Shown: one piece after another, positions 27,884 to 39,397 of the stretch
Layout: each line of letters opens with the position of its first letter
Position numbering within the stretch: position 1 is the first letter of the stretch
Origin: Undaria pinnatifida
Taxonomy: Eukaryota; Sar; Phaeophyceae; Laminariales; Alariaceae
Reading direction: 5' to 3'
Length of the DNA stretch: 64,000 nt
Assembly: GCA_012845835.1 (NCBI GenBank)
Contig: JABAKD010000007.1
Span: 2,205,516-2,269,515, forward strand
The notes under the pieces: model-generated
The model's database searches: none
What the model was told of the DNA's origin: nothing
Seen by the model: only the letters and a program-made list of their open reading frames with translations
Made by a program: the position numbers and the translations under genes

Positions 27884-28040
27884 TGTTGTTGCTGTTGTTG
27901 TTGTTGTTGTTGCTGCTGTTGTTATCAAATTAACTCGCATGGTCAAGTTCGTTGTCACAGAACATGCTCCAGTCACTCTGGACGGAGTGAAAGGATGCCC
28001 CAGCCAGGGAAAACACAAAGCACACCAAAAGTGGCACATG
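27884..28040 (+). repeat. dispersed repeat with GTT-rich head (partial copy)
   Basis: A ttg array (27884-27930) leads into a diverged copy of the 26210 element, up to the ccagccagggaaaacac segment. A run of C-rich, low-complexity sequence follows at 28050-28160. Confidence 0.65.
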
Positions 28041-28359
28041 GTATATACTTTCCCCACCCCCCACCTCCAACACCCCTCCCCCGTCGCCCCACCAAAAAAT
28101 CACCCCGCCACACGCACGCACACAACCCCCCCCCTCCCCCTCACCCGCTCTCCCACCTAAAATCAAAATCTGCCAGAATAATATAACATTACACGACAGA
28201 CAGGTGATATCACCTCTTTACCTTTCGAGCCATCCATGCATACGGTAACTCCAAATCCTGTATTATTATATGCTCTTGAAGTGCAAATTATCCTCCATAC
28301 CGCCCCCTCCTTCGCCGCCACCCCCATCGCCTAAACTTAGTACCACGTGTTCAGTAAGC

Positions 28360-28455
28360 TCCTAGTTCGAAGTATACATTTATGCGACCGAAAACTGTTG
28401 CAACCCCCCCCCCCCCCCCAGCCCCCAGCCCCCCCCCGCCCTCCTTTTCTACCTC

Positions 28456-28490
<35 letters not shown>

Positions 28491-28870
28491 CGCGCTTAAA
28501 CAACTCCGCCCTCCCCTCACCGGTTAAACGACTTACAGCATGTACTTCGAAGTGCATGATACACTGATGATGCATTTCCTTCCACCACAGCTGTCAGATT
28601 TTGTCCCCCTCAAAAACGGGTTTTATAGTTTCCGCGCACAGATGGATTAACATCACCCTGTTGGCCTTGGTACAAGACACACTGACTGCTGTATGTAGTA
28701 GTAGTAGTAGTTCTAAGGGGAGTCGCCGACCTACTGCTGTATCGTTGATGAGGACAAACGCCCAGTAGCAGGCAGTACGCGCGATCGGAGTATCACACAC
28801 AGCTTGCAAAAAAGATGAATTTCGACGAAATCTTCGATCTCGCAGACAGGTGGAGTGTATTTTTATTTTT
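28360..28870 (-). mobile_element. foldback element, right-arm copy
   Basis: Contains two long C tracts, then cagctgtcagattttgtccc, cgggttttatagtttccgcg, caaggggagtcgccgacc-like, cgcgatcggagtatcacaca and the terminal gctggagtgtattt-like end. It matches the reverse complement of the left arms at 33145 and 57900. A small agt array (28690-28710) interrupts it. Confidence 0.75.
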
Positions 28871-28894
28871 TATATCATACGTCATATTTTTTGT

Positions 28895-28896
28895 GG

Positions 28897-28928
<32 letters not shown>

Positions 28929-29160
28929 CTCACATTAACTCGCACAATCAAGTCCGTGGTCACAGGACAGCCAGTCTCCAGTCACTCTGGAGCGGAGGAA
29001 TACCCCATGGAAAAAACACACCAAAGGTGGTACACGCACCATATATCATAGCTGACGCAATTCATGCCTCCGCCAGAAAAATATAATAAGGTGAAATCGG
29101 GAGTCAGCCAACGATGTGTCAGGTCCATACTGGCGCATACGTCTCACTACTCGCGCCTGA
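28895..29160 (+). repeat. dispersed repeat with GTT-rich head (copy 2)
   Basis: A near-complete match to the copy at 26210-26465, again preceded by a ttg array (28893-28930). It abuts the end of the foldback arm at 28870. Confidence 0.75.
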
Positions 29161-29584
29161 CAAAAACGACTACTACAGCGCTTGCCACCCAGAAAAGACT
29201 ACCACGTATATATATATCGCATACGCACGTCAGATTCAAGTCAATTGGAAAAAAACATGAAGAAAAGAAGAGAAGAGAAATAAATAAAGGAAAAGAAAAG
29301 AAAGCGAAAAAGGAAAGGAAATAAGATAAAATATAATAAAAGACAACACAAGAAGAGGAAGCAAGGCAAGGGAAGGGAAAAAACACCATACTAGCACACC
29401 CTAGGAGGAACTGACTAAAGACGGCATTGGGCTCACAGAGGGTATCAAGTGCGTCATCAATGGCACTGGGGAGAGAACGCAACATGGCGAATAAGTCAGG
29501 GCGGTCTTACGCTATCTCGTGACGGCCATTGGAAGGCCCACAAATTTCAAGACGATGATGGCCACACCCAGACTTCAGTCTCTT

Positions 29585-29866
29585 AGGCATGGCGCGCCCC
29601 CTTCCCCCTCTCCCGTTTCCCCCTCCCCCCCCCCCCCTCCCCTTCCCCCCCTCCCCCCTACCTCCCCCCTCCCCCCCTCCCCCCCTTCCCCCTCCCCCCC
29701 TCCCTCCCTCCCCCCCTCCCCCGTCCCCCCTCCCTCCTCCCCCCCTCCCCCCTCCCCCCCTCCCCCCCTCCCCCCTCCCCCCCTCCGCCCTGCCCCTTCC
29801 CCCCTCCCCCCTCCCCCCCTCCCCCACTCTCCCCACCCCCCCTCCTCCCTCCCCCCGGCCGCTTAG
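29585..29866 (+). repeat. CTCCCCC-rich low-complexity array
   Basis: About 280 bp of cccccctcccc units, nearly pure C and T on the plus strand. Frames through it encode only Pro/Ser/Leu or Gly/Arg/Glu repeats. It lies directly at the 3' end of the LINE that follows on the minus strand and could represent that element's tail expansion or an insertion target. Confidence 0.9.
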
Positions 29867-29869
29867 AGA

Positions 29870-32049
29870 TGCCGACGGTGGATGGCGCTGCCGCAGCCTT
29901 TGCGCGTCGCTCTGCAGCTTTGCGTCTCTCCGTTTCATGTCAATTCCGCATGAACAACTCGGCTCCCTCCTCTACTCGTCGAAACCATCTGCCGGCCTTC
30001 TTAGCAGCCTTTCGCCACCCTTCGAATTTCATTCCAAAGACCGAAATATCCTCCTTCAGATGAGCCATCCAGTCCCTCTCTTGTCCCCCTGAGTAGCCCT
30101 TACCCCCAACAAGCTCCTCAAACATCACCCTCTGTGGCAGACGCTCCTCCCCCATACGTGCCACGTACGAATCCCGCAAACAATATCCTCCGTTTGCGCA
30201 CTATCGCCTGTATGCTCTCGGAAGCTGTCTTGGCAAGCGCGTCGACGTACGATAGGGTGTGGTCGTCGCGCTTCTGTTTCCCCCCTCCCGAGGCATCGGA
30301 TGAGCACGGTGTGGTGAACCCGTCGTAGCCTGTCATATTCAGGCTTGTTCGGGCTCCATGTCATGCAACCGTACAGCAGTGTCTCGACCACCCCAGCTTT
30401 CAGCAACCGCACCTTCAACCGTAAGCACACACGCGGGCGATCATATATTTCCATCTTGCACCGCTGGAAGCACGCCCAGGCCCTCTGAAGACGCCGCGTT
30501 ATTTCAATGCTAAGGTCTCTGTCTGCGGTGATAGCCCCGCCCAAGTACACAAACTCGATTGTTTGTTTGTATACCTGGCCGGCTGCATTGATTGTGAACG
30601 ACACCTTCCCCCCGCCTTTGGTTTGCAGGCACAATTATCTCTGTTTTCGCCTCGGAGACCGCAAGCCTGAACGACGAGCACGCAGTCACGATCACCGTCA
30701 TCATCTTCTCCAGCCCTTCTGATGATCGCGATACGATGCCCGCATCGTCCGCGTACAGCATACCCCACAATCTCTGCACCTCCCCCCCCTCCTTCCCCCT
30801 CCGCCTGTCGACTTTGCCTGTGCGTGGAGTGCCCTTTTTCTTGCCTTGCTCCTTTCGTTGGAGCTGCACCATGTTGTCCGTTTTGGCTGCATCAGCGAGG
30901 AAGCGTTTCTCGGCCACACGCAGTACCACGCCGTGAAAAACATGTTGAGCAATGGCGCGAGCACGCATCCTTGCCTGAGACCTTGCCTCACGTCGAACTT
31001 ATCCGAGCACTCTCCATCATCCACCCGCACGCATGCTTGCATGCCGTCATGGAATTAGCGGATGACGGCGAGCATTCTCGGTGGCACGCCAAAACGAGCA
31101 AGGACATCCCACCGAAGGGTTCGGTCAACGGAGTCATATGCTTTGGTGAGGTCGATCAAGCACAAGTACAAGGGGGTGCCCTTCTTCCGCGCCAGTTCCG
31201 GCAGTCGTCGTACTACGAACATCATGTCAACCGTCGAGCGTTAGGGTCTGAACCCACACTGTTCCTCCGGCAGAATGTTTTCGCGGTCGCAATAGTCACT
31301 CAGGCGACCCGCGATGACTTTGAGGAGTACCCTGCCGGCGTGAGCCACGAGGGAGATTCCACGATATTTGCCAAACTCAGTCCGGCCTTTCTTCTTGTGA
31401 AGCACCTTAATCGTTGCATCTTTCCATTGTTGCGGCACGCCACCTCCCCTCCACACAGCGACGATGATATCGTGGAACTCTCCGAGAGTGTTCAATTCTC
31501 CTTCGTCGGCCGAAACCTTTAAGAGCTCGGCCGGGAGACCATCGGGCCCTCCCGCCGTTCGGTTCGCCAATGCACGGATCGCCTCCTCTACTTCGTACCT
31601 AGACGGGACATCGTCCAGTGGTCTGCACGGGGGCCACTGCTTAAGCTCGTCCACAATGCTCGGGTCAAGGGTCGGCGACTTGGTGTTGAGCAGTTTGCGA
31701 AACCACCTCACCCACCGCTCGCGGATGAGGGCATTATCCCGCAGCAATCGACCTTCCTCGTCCTTGATGTACTGCGAATTAAACGTCCTCTTCCCTTTTA
31801 CATCCATCCCCTTGATGTGTTTGTAAAAGCCAAATTGATCACCTTCTCGGATACGCCCTTCGAGTTGGCTAACGTAGTCTTCGAAGAACCTCTGTACAGC
31901 TTCCGCCCGCGTGCGGTTCAGCTGTTCGGTGGTCGCCTTCAAGGCTCGCCGTAGACCACGATCGTTTGGAGCAGAACGGACCCGTTTCCTCGCGTCTTCA
32001 CTATCCTGCCATCGTGCGTTCAATTCCGCTTTGGTCTCCTCGGCGCACA
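29870..32049 (-). mobile_element. LINE reverse transcriptase, broken, cut by the assembly gap
   Basis: Read on the minus strand, the RT runs from the gap leftwards. It begins with a helical [15 protein letters not shown] region, then [35 protein letters not shown] and [13 protein letters not shown] follows at 31241, after which the frame continues with [13 protein letters not shown] and [13 protein letters not shown] (first catalytic Asp), and a second TAA before FHDGM. LRQGCVLAPLL comes next, then a frameshift, then LYADDAGIVSRS (catalytic YADD, near 30739-30760). The thumb-like GGAITADRDLSIEITRRL and the tail KAAERRAKAAAAPS end near 29870. Several stops and frameshifts show it is dead. The 5' part, including any endonuclease, is lost in the gap. 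Confidence 0.9.
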
Positions 32050-32549
32050 NNNNNNNNNNNNNNNNNNNNNNNNNNNNNNNNNNNNNNNNNNNNNNNNNNN
32101 NNNNNNNNNNNNNNNNNNNNNNNNNNNNNNNNNNNNNNNNNNNNNNNNNNNNNNNNNNNNNNNNNNNNNNNNNNNNNNNNNNNNNNNNNNNNNNNNNNNN
32201 NNNNNNNNNNNNNNNNNNNNNNNNNNNNNNNNNNNNNNNNNNNNNNNNNNNNNNNNNNNNNNNNNNNNNNNNNNNNNNNNNNNNNNNNNNNNNNNNNNNN
32301 NNNNNNNNNNNNNNNNNNNNNNNNNNNNNNNNNNNNNNNNNNNNNNNNNNNNNNNNNNNNNNNNNNNNNNNNNNNNNNNNNNNNNNNNNNNNNNNNNNNN
32401 NNNNNNNNNNNNNNNNNNNNNNNNNNNNNNNNNNNNNNNNNNNNNNNNNNNNNNNNNNNNNNNNNNNNNNNNNNNNNNNNNNNNNNNNNNNNNNNNNNNN
32501 NNNNNNNNNNNNNNNNNNNNNNNNNNNNNNNNNNNNNNNNNNNNNNNNN
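32050..32549. other. 500-N assembly gap
   Basis: Exactly 500 unknown bases, the usual placeholder for a gap of unknown size. Frames drawn across it are meaningless. Confidence 1.
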
Positions 32550-32655
32550 TCATATCATATCATATCATATCATATCATATCATATCATATCATATCATAT
32601 CATATCATATCATATCATATCATATCATATCATATCATATCATATCATAACATCA
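32550..32655 (+). repeat. CATAT microsatellite
   Basis: About 20 near-perfect copies of a 5-bp unit (catat) abut the gap, which probably explains why the assembly broke here. Confidence 0.95.
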
Positions 32656-32659
32656 TACT

Positions 32660-32890
32660 ATCATAGTCGCGCGAGTGACTCAGCACCTCACGGACGAAAA
32701 TACTTTTGGCTATTTTTATCGCGCAGCGAAGCTTACCATACCATGGCGGGTTGACACCATCATCGCGATCTCAAAACATCACGACGAGCTCTTTCAGACC
32801 GCAAAGAAACAGGGGTTACTCGCGCGAGTGACCCAGGCCACTGACAAAAAGGTCCCAAAGCATCATAACCCCCGGCCCCTACCGTAGCCT
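32660..32890. repeat. dispersed repeat, second copy
   Basis: Relative of 24700-24950, sharing gcgcagcgaagcttaccata and gcgcgagtgac half-palindromes at both ends (32665 and 32818). Confidence 0.6.
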
Positions 32891-33129
32891 GGGCCTCATA
32901 TACATGCAAAAAATGTACGCACAAGGAGCCGAAGTCCGTCTCACAAGCGGTTCTTAGTAGGATGCAGCTCAACCTTCATGCGGCCTGCCAAACACCTCAC
33001 GGCCCTTCGCGCTTGCTTGTGGTGTACGCGACGTCTGCCTGGTCAATGAAAACCCGATTTTCTCCGTCTCGGCACTGATTGATTGTAAGGATTCGAGGGT
33101 CTATGGTCATGCGACTCCGGCTATATATT

Positions 33130-34030
33130 ATAAAAATTAAAATACACTCCAGCTGTGAGATCGAAGATTTCGTCGAAACTCATCTTTGCAAGCTGTGTGT
33201 GATACTCCGATCGCGCGCATTACGAGTTGTGTGTCCTCATTAAGGATATAGGTCGGCGACTCCCCTTACAACTTCAGTGTAGCTATCAGGGTCAACAGGA
33301 TGATTTTAGTCAGTCTGTGCGCGGAAACTATAAAACCCGTTTCTGAGGGGGACAAAATCTGACAGCTGTGAAGGGAAAGGGGGGCCTGGTTTTGATCAAA
33401 AGCGAGCGGGTTTGGAGGGGGGCGGGGGGGGGGGGGGGGGGGGGGAAGGGCAATTTGTGCATGTAAGCTATAAATCCTTTCGAGGGGATAAATCTGACGG
33501 TTTTGGCACCAGTATATTATTGGGGGCGGGGGGGGGGGGGGGGGGGGCAGCTCAATATGTGCCTGGAAACTATACATTATTTCGAGGGGATAAATGTGAC
33601 ATTTTTGGAAATAATACATCAGTTTATCATGTATATCCTGGGGTAAGTCGTACAATCAGTGAGTAAAGAGAGGGTGGAGTGTTCGAGGGGGTGGGGTTGC
33701 ATGAAATGAACACACACACCCTCTTCGCGCGCCTCGTCCCTGCCCCATCCCCCCGCTCCACCTCTCCCCCCCCCCGACACGCCGGCCACCCATGTATGTA
33801 TATTTTGCCGGTCGCCTCGGTGGCGTATCAGGTTATACTCGAGCCTGGTACCCTTAAAGAATTTATAGCTGCCACGCACAAATTGAGCTGCTCCACCCGC
33901 CCCCCCCCCCTTCCCCCCCCCCCCCACCACAGACTGACTATCATCACCCTGTTGACCCTGATAGCTACACTGTAGTTGCAAGGGGAGTCGCCGACCTATA
34001 TCCTTAATGAGGACACACAACCCGTAATGT
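33130..34030. mobile_element. foldback element with long inverted arms (copy 1)
   Basis: The left arm starts at acactccagctgtgagatcg and passes cgatcgcgcgcattacgagt, ataggtcggcgactcccctt and tatcagggtcaacagg. The right end (33935-34020) is its inverted copy from accctgttgaccctgatagc to ggacacacaacccgtaatg. The interior carries G tracts, gaaactataaa motifs and gaggggataaa boxes repeated three times. A SINE head fragment (33805-33855) is inserted. No coding capacity is visible. Confidence 0.8.
33805..33855 (+). mobile_element. SINE family A head fragment
   Basis: The string gtcgcctcggtggcgtatca plus ggttatactcgagcctggta is the first ~45 bp of SINE family A. It lies inside the interior of a foldback element. 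Confidence 0.75.
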
Positions 34031-34039
34031 AATATTATA

Positions 34040-35530
34040 AAAATAAAAATACACTCCAGCTGTGAGATCGAATAGTTTGTCGAAACTCATCTTTGCAAGC
34101 TGTGTGTGATACTCCGATCGCGCGCATTACGAGTTGTGTGTCCTCATTAAGGATATAGGTCGGCGACTCCCCTTGCAACTACAGTGTAGCTGTCAGGGTC
34201 AACAGGGTGATGTTAGGCAGTCTGTGCGCGGAAACTATAAAACCCGTTTTTGAGGGGGACAAAATCTGACAGCTGTGAAAGGAAATGCATCAGTTTATCA
34301 AGTGAATCCTGTAAGTCGAATAACCGGTGAGGGGAGGGCGGAGTTTTGAAGGACGTGGGGGCCTGGTTTTGATCAAGAGGGAGCGGAGGGGGGCGGGGGG
34401 GGCGTGGGGGGCGGGGCAGCTCAATCTGTGCGTGGAAACCATAAATCCTCTAAGGGGATAAATGTGACGGTTTTTGAAAGAATGCACCAGTTTATCATGT
34501 ATATCCTGTAAGTCGTACAACCAGTGAGGAGAGGGCGAAGCGTTCGAGGGGGTGGGGGTTCGGGGGGGGGGGGGGACAAAAGGGTTTTTTAAACAACATA
34601 TTTAGGTCGCATAGATGTAGGGGTTTGCTATACGCGTGTTGTTAAGTCTAGGCGATGGTGCGGGTGGCGGGAAAGGAGGGGGCGCTGGGGGGGGGGGGGG
34701 TGAATTGCAGCAGCGGCATGGATGGCACTAGAAAGATATTGAGGTGATATCAAGTGCGTGGAAGTGTTTATTACTCCGGCAGATTTCGATGTTAGGTGGG
34801 GCGTTTGAGCAAGAGGGAGCGGGAAAAAAAAGGGGGGGGGGGGGGTTCGGGGGGGGGGAGGGGTTTGGGGGGGGGGAGGGGGGGAGGGGGGAGGGGGGGA
34901 GGGGGGAGGGGGGGAGGGGGGAGGGGGGGAGGGGGGGGGGGGGGGGGGGGAGAGGAAGGTTTTCAAGAGGTTCAGGTTGCATATAATACAAAAATACACT
35001 CCAGCTGTGAGATCGAAGATTTGGTCGAAAGTCATCTTTGCAAGCTTGTGTGTGATAGGGCGATTGCGGGTGTGTGCGGGGAGGGGCAAAAGGCGGGGGA
35101 GGGATTGGAGATGACGCGGGGCGGTAAGGGTTGGGGAGGTGGTGGTGCAGGAAGATGGAGGGTTGTGTGAGGAGGAGGTGGGGGTGAAGGGGGGGTTGGA
35201 GGGGGGAGGGTGGGGGGGGTCGGGGGTGTGCACTGGAGAGGGGGGAGGGGGAGGAGGCGGTGGAGGCGGCGTGGGGTGGGATGGCAGACCCATACAGACC
35301 CATACACCCGCATCCATCGCGTATTATACCACTCTGGACAGAATATATAAGGAAGAGTCACATATACGACGTACGACGTACGACGCGTTTAGTATATATA
35401 CGCCGACCTATATCCTTAATGAGGACACACAACCCGTAATACGCGCGATCGGAGTATCACACACAGCTTGCAAAGATGAGTTTCGACAAAATATTCGATC
35501 TCACAGCTGGAGTGTATTTTAATTTTTATT
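34040..35530. mobile_element. foldback element with long inverted arms (copy 2)
   Basis: The left arm begins at 34052 and the inverted right arm ends at 35520 (tcacagctggagtgtatttt). The interior contains a cagcggcatggatgg box, a gtggaagtgtttattactc box, and 34830-34970, almost pure G. The long Gly- or Pro-rich frames at 34628-35522 come from these tracts. Confidence 0.8.
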
Positions 35531-35929
35531 ATATATATATATTTTGAGCCAAACGGAGTATGACTTAATAATTAAGTAACGTAATTGAGCGCGGGTACAC
35601 CAAGCGTTCCTTTGTAAACACTGACGATTCGCACTTCTCCCCCTCGTGCTCAATGGTGGTGACATTGCATGACCACATCACCTCGCCTGTTGTATTTTGG
35701 AATATGTATCTCTTTCATATAATTAGCGATGTCACAAAAAAAATGTTGTAACTACATGGTTGCACCTATCGATTGAAATATTCTATCTTGCGATACATGT
35801 ACAACAAGAAATTATGAAGCTTTTAACACGTTGTTTACCACACCCAAAGATTGTGTTACGTACCACATCTAACATAAAATCTCCTAGTATAATAACCAAT
35901 ACCAGGCGGGTGATATGAAGGGATGTCTT

Positions 35930-36440
35930 CTCGCTACAACCGTCAGATGTGTCCCCTTTAAGGGTTTATAGTTTCCGCGCACATATTGAAATGTGCCCCC
36001 CCCCCCCGATCCCTCTTGCTCAAACGACCCACCTAAAATCAACATCTGCCAGAGCCAGCTGATATCACCTCAGTATCTTTCTATTAATAGCCATCCATGC
36101 CGTAGCTCCAATTCATCTCCCCCCCCCCGCTCCCCCCCTCCTTTTTTCCCCCACCCTTTGGTTCAAACGCCCCACCTACAATCGAAATCGGCCAGAGTAA
36201 TAAACACATCTCTACGCAATTGATATCACGTCATTATCTTTCTAGCCATCCATGACGTAGCTTTCATTCATTCCCCCCGCGCCCCCCTCACAACGCCCCC
36301 TCCTTCCCCACCACCTGCACCATCGCATACACCTAGCACAACGCGTATAGCAAGCCCCTGCACATATGCATAATACGCACGATCGGAGTATCACACACAA
36401 GCTTGCACAGATAAGTTTCGACCAAATTTTCGATCTCACA
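35930..36440. mobile_element. foldback element, interior and right-arm fragments
   Basis: Fragments with tagtttccgcgcacat, C tracts, two copies of the acctacaatcgaaatcggcc/gccatccatg block, and a right-arm end at 36375-36445 (gatcggagtatcacacacaa to cacagctggag). Short duplicated arm ends follow at 36445-36620. Confidence 0.7.
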
Positions 36441-36444
36441 GCTG

Positions 36445-36620
36445 GAGTATTTTATCGGAGTATCACACACAAGCTTGCAAAGATGAGTTTCGACTAAATT
36501 TCCGATCTCACAGCTGGAGTACTTTCATTTATATACAAATATATGATACCAAATTTTCGATCTCACAGCTGGAGTACTTTCATTTATATACAAATATATG
36601 GTAATAGTATTATTTATATA
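36445..36620. repeat. tandem copies of the foldback arm end
   Basis: The terminal tcgatctcacagctggagta segment is repeated three times on the right-arm strand at 36425, 36505 and 36555. A tttcatttatatacaaatat unit is duplicated at 36520-36600. The left-arm terminus then appears twice (36635 and 36680). It looks like a junction built by several end-to-end duplications. Confidence 0.7.
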
Positions 36621-36639
36621 CTAAATGAAAATACTCCAG

Positions 36640-36785
36640 CTGTGAGATCGAAAATTTGGTCGAAACTCATGAAAATGAAGATACACTCCAGCTGTGAGAT
36701 CGAAAATTTTGTCGAAACTCATCTTTGCAAGCTTGTGTGTGATACTCCGATCGCGCGTATTACGGGTTGTGTGTCCTCATGAAGT

Positions 36786-36817
<32 letters not shown>

Positions 36818-38745
36818 TTTTTCTTCTTACACTTTTACTTTCCAGCTTCTGGACTAGCCGTGGTCACAGGTGTTGTCCCTTCTCCCCCCCGGTTCTTGCC
36901 TTCAATTTTTATCGCGCATAGGGTTCAGCAGTCCCACTGCTCGTCGATTTTTCATCGAGTGTTGCTAACTCACGCTCTCGCGCTTTCCGCAAGTCAATTT
37001 GTGCACAAGAAAAAGTCCCAACGAATTTATACGCGTATGCACTGGCGGGGCTCGAACTCACGAAATTGACCTATACCAGGCTCGAAGATAACCTGATACG
37101 CCACCGGGGCGACCGGTAACACCCATGAAGGCAAAGGATATAGGTCGGCGACTCCCCTTGCAACTACAGTGTAGCTATCAGGGTCAACAGGCTGATTTTA
37201 GTCAGTTTGTGCGCGGAAACTATAAAACCCGTTTTTGAGGGGGACAAAATCTGACAGCTGTGGAAGGAAATGCATCCGTTTATCAAGTGAATCCTGTAAG
37301 TCAATAACCGGTGAGGGGAGGGTGGACTTTTGAAGGACTTGGGGGCCTGGTTTTGATCAACAGGGAGCGGGGGTGAAGGGGGGGGGGGAGGAGGGGGGGG
37401 CGGGGGGCGGGGGGGGGGGCAGCTCACTTTGTGCGTGGAAACTATAAATCCTTCAAGGGGATAAATGTCACGGTTTTGGAAAAAACAACCAAACAAACAA
37501 ACAGTTTATCATTGGGGGGGGGGGGGGGGGGGCAGCTCAATCTGTTCGTGGAAACTATACATTCTTTTAAGGGGATAAATGTTACGGTTTTGGAAATAAT
37601 GCACCAGTTTATCATGTATATCCTGTGAGTCGTACAACCAGTGAGTAGAGGGCGGAGTGTTCGAGGGGGTGGGGGTGGGGTGGGGTGGGGGGGTTGCGGA
37701 GGTGGAGGGTGGGGGAGGGGGGGGGGAGGTGGGGGTGGGGGGAAGGGAAGTGCTTTAGGTGGCACAGATATAGGGGTTTGCTATACGTGTAGTGCTAGGT
37801 CTAGGCGATGGTGCGGGTGGTGGGGAAGGAGGGGGCGTTGGCGGCGGGGGGGGGGTGGGGGGGGGGTGGGAAGCAGCGGCATGGATGGCTCTAGAAAGAT
37901 AATGAGGTGGTATCCAGTGCGTGGAAGTGTTTATTACTCTGGCGGATTTCGATGTTAGGTGGGATGTTTGAGCAAGGGAGAGCGAGAAGAAAAAAAAAAG
38001 AAGGAAGGAAGGGGGGGGGGGGGGGGAGGAGGGCGGAAATGAGTTGGAACTACTGGATTATTTTTTATTATATGTGACCTAAACCTCTTGAACCCCCCCC
38101 CCCCCCCCCCCTCCCGCCCCCCCCCTCTCTTTTTTTTTTTTTTCTTTTTCCCGCTACGCTCCCTCTTGCTCAAACGCCCCACCTACAATCGAAATCTGCC
38201 AGAGTAATAAACACTTCCACGCACTTGATATCACCTCATTAACTTTCTAGAGCCATCCATGCCGCTGCTGCAATTCATCCCCCCCCCCCCCCCTCCCCCC
38301 CGCCCCGACCCCCGCCCCCCCCCCCTAGCACCACGCGTATAGCAAACCCTTACATTTATGCGACACGATTTTTTCGCCCCCCCTCCCCCCCCCCCCCAGG
38401 TCCTTCAAAACTCCGCCCTCCCCTCACCCCTCACGGGTTATTCGACTTACAGGATTCACTTGATAAACTGATGCATTTCCTTCACAGCTGTCAGATTTTG
38501 TCCCCCTCAAAAACGGGTTTTATAGTTTCCGCGCACAGACTGACTAACATCACCCTGTTGACCCTGGTACAAGCTACACTGTAGTAGTTCCAAGGGGAGT
38601 CACCGACCTATATCCTTAATGAGGACACACAACCCATAATACGCGCGATCGGAGTATCACACGCAGCTTGTTGTGCAAAGAAAGATGAGAGTTTCGACAA
38701 AATATTCGATCTCATAGCTGGAGTGTATTTTTTTTTTAATAAAAT
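36640..38745. mobile_element. foldback element with long inverted arms (copy 3)
   Basis: The left arm begins at about 36675 and is split by a SINE (36785-37122). It resumes at 37138 with ataggtcggcgactcccctt. The right arm ends at 38732 (gctggagtgtatttt). The two interiors are themselves largely inverted copies: 37700-38030 against 38130-38400, and 37140-37340 against 38400-38620. The whole 2.1 kb is therefore close to one large interrupted palindrome. Confidence 0.8.
36785..37122 (-). mobile_element. tRNA-derived SINE, family A, inserted in a foldback arm
   Basis: Reverse-oriented full-length copy: T run at 36786-36822 (the A tail), body, and tRNA-like head at 37122-37050 (B box in ggggctcgaactcacg). 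The interrupted arm reads cctcatgaag before and ccatgaagg after the SINE, so catgaag looks like a target-site duplication. Confidence 0.88.
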
Positions 38746-38756
38746 GTTTTGAATAC

Positions 38757-39050
38757 TAAATTAGTAGTAACTAACTAAACAGATCTTAACGTTCCCCGTC
38801 CAGAGCTAGTTGTATTTCTTACACAGATAGAGCTTTTGGCGGAATTTTTTTTGGGGGGGTGGTTGTTGTGGATTTGTTAGATAAGCTCTGTTTTTTTTTT
38901 ATGCTACTAAATTAGTAGTAACTAACTAAACAGATCTTAACGTTCCCCGTCCAGAGCTAGTTGTATTTCTTACACAGATGGAGCTTTTGGCAATTTTTTT
39001 TTGGGGGGTGGTTGTTGTGGATTTGTTAGATAAGCTCTGTTTTTTTTGGG
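38757..39050. repeat. near-identical ~148-bp tandem duplication
   Basis: Two copies of a block from actaaattagtagtaactaa through cgttccccgtccagagctag to gttagataagctctg. They differ mainly in the lengths of homopolymer T and G runs and a few substitutions. Confidence 0.9.
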
Positions 39051-39397
39051 GGGAGGTTGTTTCGTGGGTTTGCTTTGTTTGAATTCCTGTCTTGATGCGA
39101 AGCTCCGCGAACAGCGCAACAGGCACTCTGATCTTGTACTTACTTGGTGTATAGTGCATATATTATTATTATTGCCCTCCGAGAATGTAGCGTAGATCAG
39201 ATGCCTTTCCGATATAAATCGAATATCCTTCCTTAAAGCCGCAGTAGCACCTAATATGAAGTCGAATGATAATCGCACCATAGTGCAGTGGTATCTTCCG
39301 CCAACCATTCGCCCATTTCCTTTCCCCACATCTTCTCCTTTTATCTACTATTTCATTTCCCTATATCTACCTGGTATGTTATAGCTGAGAGTCTACC

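Noticed and set aside
29507-30092. Gly/Arg/Glu-rich and Pro-rich frames
   Set aside because: They are read through the CTCCCC array and the end of the LINE.
30722-31522. 266-codon plus-strand frame
   Set aside because: It is the antisense shadow of the minus-strand LINE reverse transcriptase, which has clear motifs.
31911-32754. Frames of about 250 codons across 32050-32549
   Set aside because: Most of their length is unknown bases.
34628-35522. Long Pro-rich and Gly-rich frames
   Set aside because: They are translations of G/C homopolymer tracts in foldback elements.
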